DNA of 64,000 nucleotides from UBA2334 sp964396895 (GTDB lineage: Bacteria; Pseudomonadota; Gammaproteobacteria; Burkholderiales; Burkholderiaceae_C), in contig CAYNGJ010000004.1 in NCBI GenBank assembly GCA_964396895.1, positions 62,001-126,000 of the forward strand, written 5' to 3'. Below the pieces are notes generated by a model. It saw only the letters and a list, made by a program, of their open reading frames with translations. It made no database searches and was not told the origin of the DNA. Positions 44,108-53,210 of this stretch are shown here, piece by piece. Both the position numbers and the translations under genes were made by a program. Each line of letters opens with the position of its first letter. Position 1 is the stretch's first letter.

Positions 44108-45202
44108 TCAGTGAGCGTTGAGGCGCTCCAACTCCGCCAACAACTCCGCCCCCCGCGCCACCTGCAGGGCATGGATCACATCGCCCAAGTCGCCTTCCAT
44201 CACCTGGAGCAGCTTGTACAAGGTCAGGTTGATGCGGTGATCGGTCAGGCGACCCTGGGGAAAGTTGTAGGTGCGGATGCGGTCGCTGCGGTCGCCGCTG
44301 CCGATCAAGCCTTTGCGCAACGCCGCATCTTTGGCGGCGCGCTCGCTGCGGTCTTTTTCCTGTAGTCTGGCTTGCAGCACCTGCAAGGCTTTGGCCTTGT
44401 TGCTGTGCTGGCTGCGGCCATCTTGGCATTCGGCGGTGATGCCGGTGGGCAGGTGGGTGACGCGCACCGCTGAGTCGGTCTTGTTGATGTGTTGGCCGCC
44501 GGCACCACTGGCGCGAAAGGTGTCAATGCGCAGCTCGGCAGGGTTCAGCGCGATGGCCTGCGCTTCATCGGGCTCGGGCAGCACGGCCACCGTGCAGGCG
44601 CTGGTGTGGATGCGGCCTTGGGTTTCAGTGGCGGGCACCCGCTGCACGCGGTGGCCGCCCGATTCAAACCGGAGCCTGCCATAGGCTTGGTTGCCCACCA
44701 TTCGAAACACCACCTCCTTGTAGCCTCCCAACTCGCTGGGGGATTCGCTGACCAGTTCCACCGCCAACCCCTGGCTTTGCGCGTAACGCGTGTACATGCG
44801 CGCCAAATCACCGGCGAACAGCGCCGACTCGTCTCCGCCGGTGCCCGCCCGCACCTCCAGGAAGGCGTTGCGGTCATCATCCGGGTCTTTGGGTAGCAAC
44901 AGCCATTGGAGGTGCTGGTCCAGCGCCAGCAGGTCGGTTTCGGCTGCCTGGGCTTCTTCAGTGCCCATGTCAGCCAGCGCGGGGTCGGTGTCTTTGGCCA
45001 TGTCCTGGGCGGTGGCCAGGTCGGCTTCGCGCTGCAGGTAGCGGGCATAGGCGGTGGCGATCTCCTGGGCCTCAGCGTGTTCGCGGGTCAGCTGCCGAAA
45101 ACGGGCCATGTCTTGCACCACGTCCGGCGCGCTGAGCAGTGCGTCCAGTTCTTGCAGGCGCCAGCGGTGGCGTTCCAGTGTGTCGCGGATGAAAGGTTTC
45201 AT
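44108..45202 (-). CDS. prfA: Peptide chain release factor 1
   Basis: RF1 ends translation at UAA and UAG. The 364-residue protein has the GGQ motif (ASGAGGQHINKTDSAVR), which is the PrmC target, and a bacterial RF1 domain order. The ATG at 45202 (MKPFIRDTLE) gives the family length. It lies 110 bases downstream of hemA on the same strand. Confidence 0.95.
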   Translation of the reverse strand: MKPFIRDTLERHRWRLQELDALLSAPDVVQDMARFRQLTREHAEAQEIATAYARYLQREADLATAQDMAKDTDPALADMGTEEAQAAETDLLALDQHLQWLLLPKDPDDDRNAFLEVRAGTGGDESALFAGDLARMYTRYAQSQGLAVELVSESPSELGGYKEVVFRMVGNQAYGRLRFESGGHRVQRVPATETQGRIHTSACTVAVLPEPDEAQAIALNPAELRIDTFRASGAGGQHINKTDSAVRVTHLPTGITAECQDGRSQHSNKAKALQVLQARLQEKDRSERAAKDAALRKGLIGSGDRSDRIRTYNFPQGRLTDHRINLTLYKLLQVMEGDLGDVIHALQVARGAELLAELERLNAH

Positions 45203-45312
45203 GTGGGGGTGTTCCAGTGTGACCAGGGCGGGCCAACTCTGCTGGTGCCAAGGCATTGGGATGGTGCGCACCGTTCAGTGCGCGGCCCAGGGCCGGGCAG
45301 GGCCGCGCAACG

Positions 45313-46653
45313 CTAGCGCGGTGGGTTTTTGGGGGGTGTGGGACCTGTGTGTGGCGCACCACCGCCGGGTTGGGCCGATCTGGTGTCAGAGCGCAAAAAA
45401 AGGCGGGACACCGTGTGGGCCGTGGCTGCCCGTGTTTCCGGGTCACCGGCATGCAGTTCGGCCAGTGTGCCGTGCAGCATTTTCTGGGTCAAACCCCGTG
45501 CCAGGGCTTCCAGCACCGCCTCCACAGGCTCGCCTTTGGCCAGCAGCTTGCGGGCCCGTGCCACTTCCAGTTCGCGCCAGACGTCGGTCTGGGCATTCAG
45601 TTGTTGGATGAGGGGCACCACGCCACCCCTTGCTGGGTCACGCTGGTCCATCCAGTGCATGAAACTTTTCACGCCCGCGTCAATGATGGCCTCCGCTTGG
45701 GCCACCGCGGCTTGGCGGTTCTCTTTGCCGGTCTCTACCACGGTGGCCAAATCGTCCACGGTGTAGAGGTACACATCGTCCAATGCCTTGACTTCGGGCT
45801 CGATGTCTCGGGGCACGGCCAGATCCACCATGAACATGGGGCGGTGGCGGCGCTTTTTCAGGGCACGCTCGACAGCCCCAAGGCCGATGATGGGCAGCGT
45901 GCTGGCGGTGCAACTCACCACCGCGTCGAACTCGTGCAGGCAAGCAGGGATGTCGGACAGGCGCAGCACCTGCGCCCCAAAGCGGGCGGCCAGCGCCTCA
46001 CCGCGCTCCAGTGTGCGGTTGGCGATGGCCATGCCCTTGGGGTTCTTGGCGGCAAAGTGGGTGGCGGCCAGTTCAATCATTTCGCCTGCACCGACGAACA
46101 GCACCTTGATGTCTTGCAGGTCCTCGAACAGCTGCGCCGCCAGGCGGACGGCGGCGGCGGTCATGCTGATGGAGTGGGCGCCAATTTCGGTGGACGTGCG
46201 CACCTGCTTGGCGACCGCGAACGAGCGCTGGAACAACTGGTGCAGTTCGGTGCCCAGCGCGCCTGCTTCCTCGGCGGCGCGCACGGCGTCTTTCAGCTGG
46301 CCCAGAATCTGGGCTTCCCCCAGCACCATGCTGTCCAGGCCACTGGCCACACGGAACGCGTGGCGCGCCACCTGGTCGCCTTGCAGGGTGTAGCTGTGCT
46401 CGCGCAACACATGGGCGCTCACGCCACCGGTGTGGGCCAACCACTCCAGCGTGGACTCGATCACGCTGTCGGGGCTGGCGCAGTAAATTTCGGTGCGGTT
46501 GCAGGTGGACAGGAGCGTGGCCTCAGGCTGGCGTGCCACGTTTTGGCGCAGGGTTTGCAGCACGGATGGCACCCGGTCGATGGCGAACGCGAACCGGCCC
46601 CGCAAATCCAGCGGGGCAGAGTGGTGGTTGATGCCGAGCGCCCAGACTGCCAT
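45313..46653 (-). CDS. hemA: Glutamyl-tRNA reductase
   Basis: HemA reduces glutamyl-tRNA to glutamate-1-semialdehyde, the first committed step of tetrapyrrole synthesis. The 446-residue protein shows GINHHSAPLDLRGR, the catalytic Cys in LSTCNRTEIY, LGEAQILGQLK and the NADPH-binding VGAGEMIELA. The C-terminus is extended by a Pro/Gly-rich tail of about 25 residues. The ATG at 46653 lies only about 10 bases from a TATAAT element, so the transcript may have almost no leader. Divergent from a small membrane protein gene. Confidence 0.95.
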   Translation of the reverse strand: MAVWALGINHHSAPLDLRGRFAFAIDRVPSVLQTLRQNVARQPEATLLSTCNRTEIYCASPDSVIESTLEWLAHTGGVSAHVLREHSYTLQGDQVARHAFRVASGLDSMVLGEAQILGQLKDAVRAAEEAGALGTELHQLFQRSFAVAKQVRTSTEIGAHSISMTAAAVRLAAQLFEDLQDIKVLFVGAGEMIELAATHFAAKNPKGMAIANRTLERGEALAARFGAQVLRLSDIPACLHEFDAVVSCTASTLPIIGLGAVERALKKRRHRPMFMVDLAVPRDIEPEVKALDDVYLYTVDDLATVVETGKENRQAAVAQAEAIIDAGVKSFMHWMDQRDPARGGVVPLIQQLNAQTDVWRELEVARARKLLAKGEPVEAVLEALARGLTQKMLHGTLAELHAGDPETRAATAHTVSRLFLRSDTRSAQPGGGAPHTGPTPPKNPPR

Positions 46654-46662
46654 AAGCGGCGG

Positions 46663-46668
46663 ATTATA
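46663..46668 (-). promoter_or_regulatory. -10 element of hemA
   Basis: A perfect TATAAT on the minus strand lies 9 bases upstream of the hemA ATG. A transcription start 6-8 bases downstream of it would leave a leader of only a few bases. Confidence 0.45.
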
Positions 46669-46680
46669 AAATTCGACGCG

Positions 46681-46956
46681 ATGTCTGTCTGGCTCGCCTC
46701 CCTCCATTTCCTCAACTTCCTGGCCCCGGCGGCCGGTTTGGGCCTGTGCCTGGCCCTGTGTGAGTCGTTTTTCCGTCGAAAAAGGCCTTGGACCCTGACG
46801 GTGTTGGGCGCTGGGTTGATTTATTTTTTGGCCGGTGTGGGGGTGTCCATGCTGGGCCTGGCGTTTTGGGGGCGCGACGGCAAGCTGGCCACCTACGTGG
46901 CGCTGGTGCTGGTGACCGGCACACTGGCGGCTTGGCGGACCCGCACGGCACGCTGA
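46681..46956 (+). CDS. Small membrane protein of unknown function
   Basis: This 91-residue protein has three hydrophobic segments (about residues 7-28, 38-60 and 68-85) and a basic loop SFFRRKRP between the first two. It begins at 46681, only 27 bases from the divergent hemA start, so its promoter would lie within hemA or the short gap. I do not recognise a named family; similar small proteins beside hemA are common in this group. Coding is supported by an intact frame with good membrane topology, not by homology I can prove. Confidence 0.65.
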   Translation: MSVWLASLHFLNFLAPAAGLGLCLALCESFFRRKRPWTLTVLGAGLIYFLAGVGVSMLGLAFWGRDGKLATYVALVLVTGTLAAWRTRTAR

Positions 46957-47034
46957 GGCCTCCGGTTTCCCGCAGGGGCCACCGCCGAGTGGCCACTCAC
47001 TCGACCCAATGCACGCGCGCATTTTTGGTGCCGC

Positions 47035-47077
47035 TTGACAAATGTCAGCCCATTGAATATATGCATTTGCTTATATT
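47035..47077 (+). promoter_or_regulatory. FNR-like activated promoter upstream of the rhodanese gene
   Basis: TTGACAAATGTCAG (47035-47048) has TTGAC and GTCAG half-sites with a 4-base spacer. A -10 element TATATT lies at 47072-47077. A transcription start near 47083-47084 would put the box centre at about -42, the class II position for FNR/Crp-type activation (-41.5). Confidence 0.5.
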
Positions 47078-47106
47078 TGCGCACCTTTTATATTTTGGAG
47101 ACGATC

Positions 47107-47688
47107 ATGGTGCGCTTGAGCTGGGCATTGACGGGGTGTTTGTTGGGCGGTTTGGGTGGGGTGGGCGCCGCAGTGGCGGCCGAACCCGAATACCTGCGCA
47201 TCATGGGCACCGACACACAGTTTGTGGTCAAAGGGGCGGATGGCAAAGAGACCGTCATTCGCCGCGTCATGACGACGTGTGCCAAAAACAAGGGTTGGCT
47301 GCAGCCCCTGGTGCCCGTACCAGGCGTGCACCCGGTGGGCGAGATCGAGGTGCTGCAGGCCATGAATGACCGCGATGCCCTGCTGGTGGACATGCGCGAG
47401 CCAGGCGACCGGGTGGACGGCACCATTCCCGGTTCCACACACATCGTGTACACCGAGGTGGCTGGCCGTCTGGACGAGCTGGGGTGCAAAAAAGTGGGCG
47501 CCCAATGGGACTGCACCGCCGCCAAAAAGGTGGTGGCGTTCTGCAACGGGCCTGTGTGCCCGCAAAGCCCAACCGCCATCCTGGCCATGACCCGCGACGG
47601 CTTTCCAGCCGACAAAATTTATTACTACCGTGGCGGCATGCTGGACTGGGCCGCGCTGGGTTTCCCCATTGTCAAGGGCGAGTTCTGA
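47107..47688 (+). CDS. Exported rhodanese-like protein
   Basis: The 193-residue protein has a signal peptide (about residues 1-25, ending AVAAEP) and one rhodanese domain (about 80-190). The active-site loop is CNGPVCPQSP with the catalytic Cys146 and a second Cys at 151. The segment LLVDMREPGDRVDGTIPGSTHI is the conserved CH2A-like region. It probably transfers sulfur or handles thiols in the periplasm. GGAG precedes the ATG at 47107. An FNR-like box upstream suggests low-oxygen control. Substrate unknown. Confidence 0.85.
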   Translation: MVRLSWALTGCLLGGLGGVGAAVAAEPEYLRIMGTDTQFVVKGADGKETVIRRVMTTCAKNKGWLQPLVPVPGVHPVGEIEVLQAMNDRDALLVDMREPGDRVDGTIPGSTHIVYTEVAGRLDELGCKKVGAQWDCTAAKKVVAFCNGPVCPQSPTAILAMTRDGFPADKIYYYRGGMLDWAALGFPIVKGEF

Positions 47689-47711
47689 GCGTGTGGTGAG
47701 GCCGGGTGTTG

Positions 47712-48569
47712 TCAGGCGCCGGGAGGGAATGCGTCCACCCGGTCGGTGATGAGGCCGTCCAACCCCAGGGCCAGTAGGCGCTGGGCTTCTTCCGGTGCGT
47801 TGACCGTGTAGGCCAGGGTGCGAAGGCCTGCACCGCGGGCCAGGGCCACGGAGGACTCAGTCCACAGCGGGTGGTGGGCCACCACGGCCACACAGTCCAA
47901 GGCCAAGGCCTGCTCCAGCCAGCCGGTCCACAGGCTGTCCAGCAGCAGCCCCCGGGGGAGTTCGGGCGCTGCGGCCTGGGCCGCCGCCAGCGCCTCCACG
48001 CGAAACGACGTGAGTAACGGTGCCGCCGCCAGTTCGGTCGCGGGGCGGCCTTCTGCCGTGGTGGTGACCTGCGCCGGTGGGCTGGTTGCGGTGTCTGAAG
48101 GAGCCGCAGTTCCCCACAGGGCGCGAGCGGCCAATGCCACCAATCGACCTGTGTCGGCTTCGTGGCCGGGTGTGGGTTTGATCTCGATGTTCAAACCGTG
48201 GCCGTTGGCCTGGCAGCAGTGGGCCACGGCCGCCAGGGTGGGCAGGGGTTCACCGGCAAAGGCACTGCTGTGCCAAGCGCCTGCATCCAGTTGACTCAAG
48301 GCTGCCCAGGGCTGTTCGCCGGCTGTGCCCAGGCCGTTGGTGGTGCGTTCCAGGGTGCTGTCGTGCAACAAAAAAGGCACGCCGTCGACGCTGAGCTTCA
48401 CATCGCATTCGAACATGCGGTAGCCATGGGCGGCCCCCACGCGAAACGCGGCCAGGGTGTTTTCCGGGGCCAGTTTGCCCGCGCCGCGGTGTGCCACCCA
48501 GGGGGGAAAGGGCCAAGGCGGACGGTGGTCGGCCAAGGCGTGGGCGGTGGGGGGCGGTGCGTCGGGCAT
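47712..48569 (-). CDS. ugpQ: Glycerophosphodiester phosphodiesterase (UgpQ type)
   Basis: This 285-residue TIM-barrel enzyme splits glycerophosphodiesters to glycerol-3-phosphate and an alcohol. Motifs are AHRGAGKLAPENTLAAF, the metal-binding ECDVKLSVDGVPFLLHD and IEIKP. A low-complexity stretch (residues 150-185) interrupts the barrel compared with E. coli UgpQ. It lacks a signal peptide, so it should act in the cytoplasm on diesters brought in by the UgpBAEC transporter. It lies 58 bases downstream of ugpC and ends the operon. Confidence 0.92.
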   Translation of the reverse strand: MPDAPPPTAHALADHRPPWPFPPWVAHRGAGKLAPENTLAAFRVGAAHGYRMFECDVKLSVDGVPFLLHDSTLERTTNGLGTAGEQPWAALSQLDAGAWHSSAFAGEPLPTLAAVAHCCQANGHGLNIEIKPTPGHEADTGRLVALAARALWGTAAPSDTATSPPAQVTTTAEGRPATELAAAPLLTSFRVEALAAAQAAAPELPRGLLLDSLWTGWLEQALALDCVAVVAHHPLWTESSVALARGAGLRTLAYTVNAPEEAQRLLALGLDGLITDRVDAFPPGA

Positions 48570-48627
48570 GGGGCGCGTTGGGTGTCGCTGCGGAGGGTGG
48601 CGTTCGGGGCGTTGGCGTGGTGGGTGT

Positions 48628-49653
<1,026 letters not shown>

Positions 49654-49661
49654 GAAAAAAA

Positions 49662-49710
49662 TAGCTACAAAGTGTTATCAGTAAAGCACTAGATGCCAAA
49701 GTTTATTGAA
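49662..49710 (+). repeat. Dispersed AT-rich repeat, copy 6
   Basis: TAGCT (49662-49666), 24 bases ending AGCACT, AGATGCC (49691-49697), then an A/T-rich tail with TTGAA. It lies in the 93-base gap between ugpE and ugpC, within the ugp operon. Confidence 0.7.
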
Positions 49711-49746
49711 TTTTCTTGGCGGAATGGTTGGGCAGGTCGGGGCGGT

Positions 49747-50601
49747 TCATTTTTCGGTGTCCACCAAACCCTTTACAAACCATTTCTGCATCAGCATCAC
49801 CACCAGAGCGGGCGGCAGCATGGCCAGAATGGCGGTGGCCATGACCACGTTCCACTCCACATAGACCTCGCCAAAGATGGCGCGCTTGATGCCCAGTACC
49901 ACCGGGTACATGTCTTCGCTGGTGGTCACCAGCAGCGGCCACAGGTACTGATTCCAGCCATAGATGAACTGGATGACGAACAGCGCCGCGATGGACGTGC
50001 GCGACAGCGGCAGCAGCACATCCCAGAAAAACCGCATGGGACCGGCGCCGTCCATGCGGGCGGCTTCCACCAGTTCATCGGGGACGGTCAGAAAAAACTG
50101 TCGGAACAAAAAGGTGGCGGTGGCCGAGGCGATCAACGGGACGGTGAGCCCGGCGTAGGTGTTGAGCATCCCCAGGTTAGACACCACCTCGTAGGTGGGG
50201 CCAATGCGCACCTCCACCGGCAGCATGAGGGTGACAAAAATCATCCAGAACACCAGGTTGCGCAGCGGAAACCGGAAGTACACGATGGCAAAGGCCGACA
50301 GCAGCGAAATGGCGATCTTGCCCACGGCAATGACCAGTGCGCTCACCAGGCTCACCCACAGCATGGGCAGCAGGGGCGCGATGGTGCTGCCCCCGCTGGT
50401 TTTGCCGCCCAACAAGGCCAGGCGGTAGCTTTCCAGTCCGTGGCCACCTGGCCAAAGTGACAGCGGGTTGCTGGTGGAGATTTGTTCAGCGGTTTGGGTA
50501 GAACCTATGAAAGTGATGAGCACCGGAAAGGCGACGATGGCCACGCCCAGCATCAAAATGAAGTGGGCCGTGGCGTTGAGCAGGGGGCGGCGTTCGATCA
50601 T
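49747..50601 (-). CDS. ugpE: Glycerol-3-phosphate ABC transporter permease UgpE
   Basis: The 284-residue MalG-type permease has about six membrane segments and the cytoplasmic EAA loop EAARMDGAGPMRFFWDVLLPL (given here as its key residues EAA, G and P), which contacts the ATPase. It begins with MIERRPLLN and is separated from ugpA by 18 bases. Confidence 0.93.
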   Translation of the reverse strand: MIERRPLLNATAHFILMLGVAIVAFPVLITFIGSTQTAEQISTSNPLSLWPGGHGLESYRLALLGGKTSGGSTIAPLLPMLWVSLVSALVIAVGKIAISLLSAFAIVYFRFPLRNLVFWMIFVTLMLPVEVRIGPTYEVVSNLGMLNTYAGLTVPLIASATATFLFRQFFLTVPDELVEAARMDGAGPMRFFWDVLLPLSRTSIAALFVIQFIYGWNQYLWPLLVTTSEDMYPVVLGIKRAIFGEVYVEWNVVMATAILAMLPPALVVMLMQKWFVKGLVDTEK

Positions 50602-50619
50602 GGGGCGGTGGTGGGGTTG

Positions 50620-51501
50620 TCAATACTGGACTTTTTTCTCGACATAGCGGAATTGCACCACCGTCAGCGCAATGACGATGCCCATGAGGATGACGGATTG
50701 CGCTGCGGAACCCCCCATGTCCAACGCCTTGAAACCGTCGTAATACACCTTGTAGACCAGGATGGCGGTGTCCTTGCCCGGGCCGCCATGCGTGGTGGCG
50801 TCCACGATGGCAAAGGTGTCGAAAAACGCGTAGATGATGTTGATGACCAGCAAGAAAAACGTGGTGGGCGAGAGCAGCGGAAACACGATGGTCCAGAACC
50901 GCGTCCAGGGGGAAGCGCCGTCAATGGCGGCCGCCTCGATCAGCGACTTCGGAATGCTGTGCAGCCCGGCCAGAAAGAACAGGAAGTTGTAGGAGATTTG
51001 CTTCCACACCGCCGCCATGACGATGAGGGCCATGGCATGGTCGGCGTTGAGCAGGTGATCCCAGGGCATGCCCAGTTCCCGCAGCGCCCAGGCCACCACG
51101 CCGTAGGGGGAGGCGAACATCATCAACCACAGCACGCCGGCCACCACAGGGGCCACGGCATAGGGCCAGATCAGCAGGGTTTTGTAGAACCCCGCCCCCC
51201 GCAGCACCCGGTGCGCCATGACGGCCAACAGCAGCGACAGGCTCAAGCCCGAGGCGGCCACCAGCAGCGAGAACACGGCCGTGGTTTTAAAGGATTCCAG
51301 GTAGGTGTCGTCGGCAAACAGGCGGCGGAAGTTGTCCAGCCCCACGAACTCGGTGGACATGCCGAAGGCGTCCTGCTGCAGCACGCTCTGGTACAGCGCC
51401 TGGGCCGCGGGCCAGAAAAAGAACACCAGCACCACCGCCATCTGCGGTGCCACCAGCACCCAGGGCAGCCAGGCAGACTTGAAGCGAACCCGTTTTTCCA
51501 T
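50620..51501 (-). CDS. ugpA: Glycerol-3-phosphate ABC transporter permease UgpA
   Basis: The 293-residue MalF-type permease partners UgpE. About six hydrophobic segments and the EAA-type loop IEAAAIDGASPWTRFWTIV are visible. The 160-base gap to ugpB holds repeat copy 7 and a terminator hairpin, so ugpA expression probably depends on read-through from ugpB or an internal promoter. Confidence 0.93.
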   Translation of the reverse strand: MEKRVRFKSAWLPWVLVAPQMAVVLVFFFWPAAQALYQSVLQQDAFGMSTEFVGLDNFRRLFADDTYLESFKTTAVFSLLVAASGLSLSLLLAVMAHRVLRGAGFYKTLLIWPYAVAPVVAGVLWLMMFASPYGVVAWALRELGMPWDHLLNADHAMALIVMAAVWKQISYNFLFFLAGLHSIPKSLIEAAAIDGASPWTRFWTIVFPLLSPTTFFLLVINIIYAFFDTFAIVDATTHGGPGKDTAILVYKVYYDGFKALDMGGSAAQSVILMGIVIALTVVQFRYVEKKVQY

Positions 51502-51524
51502 CAGATCATTGCCAAATAAAAAAA

Positions 51525-51575
51525 GAGCAAATTATTCAATGAACGTGAGCGATAAAGCCTTTTTTAATTGAAAAA
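51525..51575 (+). repeat. Dispersed AT-rich repeat, copy 7
   Basis: GAGCA (51525-51529), 24 bases ending AGCGAT, AAAGCC (51554-51559), then a T-rich tail with TTGAAAAA. It lies between ugpB and ugpA, next to the ugpB terminator. Confidence 0.65.
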
Positions 51576-51604
51576 CAGACCCGACGCAGGGCGTTCGGGT
51601 CTGT
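51566..51604 (-). terminator. Terminator or attenuator after ugpB
   Basis: Read on the minus strand, ACAGACCCGA (51604-51595) pairs with TCGGGTCTGT (51584-51575) across a 10-base loop, followed by TTTT. It lies 57 bases past the ugpB stop and before ugpA. Partial termination after the binding-protein gene is a known way to make more binding protein than permease. Confidence 0.75.
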
Positions 51605-51661
51605 TGGTCAAGGCTTGTGCGCGGGGCCGGGGTCAGTCCATCCGCAGAGCCTGGGGTGGGG

Positions 51662-52978
51662 TCAGGACTTGTTGGCCTTCTCAAACCGCGCCAGCTGTTC
51701 GTTGCCGCGTTTGACGGCGTTGTCCAGCGCTTCCTTGGCGGTTTTCTTGCCGCTCCACACGCCTTCCAGTTCCTCATCGTTGATGGTGCGGATTTGCACG
51801 AAGTTGCCCAGGCGGATGCCGCGCGACTTGTCGGTGGTTTTGCGGATCATCTGGTTCACCGACACGTCGGTGCCGGGGTTTTGCTTGTAGAAACCCGACT
51901 TCTCGGTCAGCTCGAACGCCGCCTTGGTCACCGGCAGGTAGCCGGTGCGCTGGTGGCTCTTGGCCGCTTCTTCGGCCTTGGACAGGTGGGCAAAGAACAG
52001 CGCCGCACCCTTGTATTCGTCGGGCTTTTTGCCGCTCATGACCCACAGGCTGGCGCCGCCGATGACGGTGTTCTGGGGCGCGCCGGGCACATCGGGGTAG
52101 AAGGGCAGGGGCGCAATGCCGCCGGTGAACTTGGCGTTGCGCTTGACGTTGCCGTACAGCGCCGAGCTGCCCGTGGCCATGGCGCATTCACCCGAAACGA
52201 AGGTGGCATCGGCCGCATTGCCCCGGCCCTTGTACACAAACAGGCCTTGCTTGGCCATGTTGCCCAGGTTCTCGATGTGGCGCACATGCAGCGGGCTGTT
52301 GAAGGTCAGGCGGGCGTCGAGGCCGCGCATGCCATTGCCCTTGGTGGCGAACTCGGTGTTGTGCCAGGCAGAAAAGCTCTCCAGCTGTGTCCAGCTCACC
52401 CAGCTGGTGGTGAAGGGGCACTTGTGCCCGCTGGCCTTGAGCTTGGCCGCGGCCAGGGCCACCTCGGGCCAGGTGCTGGGAGCCTTCTCGGGGTCCAGTC
52501 CGGCGGCCTTGAAGGCATCCTTGTTGTAGTGGAACACCGTGGTCGAGCTGTTGAACGGGAAGCTCAGCATCTGGCCGCTGGGCGCCGTGTAGTAACCCGC
52601 CACGGCGGGCACGTAGGCGTTGGGGTCGAAGGTGACGCCGGCCTTTTTCATGACCTCGCCCACCGGCACGATGGCGCCTTTGCTGGCCATCATGGTGGCC
52701 GTGCCCACCTCGAACACCTGCAGGATGTGGGGGGCGTTGCCCGCACGGAAGGCGGCGATGGCGGCGGTCATGGACTCGTCGTAGCTGCCCTTGAAGGTGG
52801 GCACCACCTTGTAGTCTTTCTGGCTGGCGTTGAAGTCTTTGGCCAAGTCATTGACCCACTCACCCAGGGCGCCGCCCATGGAATGCCACCACTGAATCTC
52901 GGTTTGCGCCAGGACGGGCGTGCTGATGGCGGTGCCCAGTGCCATGGCGGCAACCAGTGCGGTGTGTTTGAGGTTCAT
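51662..52978 (-). CDS. ugpB: sn-Glycerol-3-phosphate-binding periplasmic protein UgpB
   Basis: The 438-residue binding protein has a cleavable signal peptide (residues 1-24, ending VLAQ) and a family-1 solute-binding fold. WWHSMGGALGEWVNDL, FNSSTTVFHYNKDAF and the later VIGGASLWVMSGK match UgpB. AGGAG lies just before the ATG at 52978. It is first in the ugpBAECQ operon and followed by a hairpin. A PHO-box-like element lies about 80 bases upstream. Confidence 0.95.
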   Translation of the reverse strand: MNLKHTALVAAMALGTAISTPVLAQTEIQWWHSMGGALGEWVNDLAKDFNASQKDYKVVPTFKGSYDESMTAAIAAFRAGNAPHILQVFEVGTATMMASKGAIVPVGEVMKKAGVTFDPNAYVPAVAGYYTAPSGQMLSFPFNSSTTVFHYNKDAFKAAGLDPEKAPSTWPEVALAAAKLKASGHKCPFTTSWVSWTQLESFSAWHNTEFATKGNGMRGLDARLTFNSPLHVRHIENLGNMAKQGLFVYKGRGNAADATFVSGECAMATGSSALYGNVKRNAKFTGGIAPLPFYPDVPGAPQNTVIGGASLWVMSGKKPDEYKGAALFFAHLSKAEEAAKSHQRTGYLPVTKAAFELTEKSGFYKQNPGTDVSVNQMIRKTTDKSRGIRLGNFVQIRTINDEELEGVWSGKKTAKEALDNAVKRGNEQLARFEKANKS

Positions 52979-53058
52979 GACAACTCCTGCATGCGTGAAG
53001 AAAGGGCCCACTGCGTCACCCGTCTGGGGCCGGACTGGGCCGAGCGTAGGGGCTGCAT

Positions 53059-53076
53059 GTGACAAAAGCATTTCAA
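53059..53076 (-). promoter_or_regulatory. Possible PHO box upstream of ugpB
   Basis: Read on the minus strand, TTGAAAT and TTGTCAC are separated by four bases, resembling the PhoB direct repeat CTGTCAT-N4-CTGTCAT. A weak -10 (TACGCT) lies ten bases downstream, as at PhoB-dependent promoters. The first half-site is poor. Confidence 0.35.
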
Positions 53077-53210
53077 TTCGCTTTCAGTCCCTTGGCATTG
53101 GGGGTTTCCATGAGGGGCGTGTGTGTATGTTGCACTGCGGTAATATTGCTCCCCCCCGGAAAACAGGTCCCCACGCCACCCGCGAACCGGCCGGGGCAGG
53201 CCCCCAAGAC

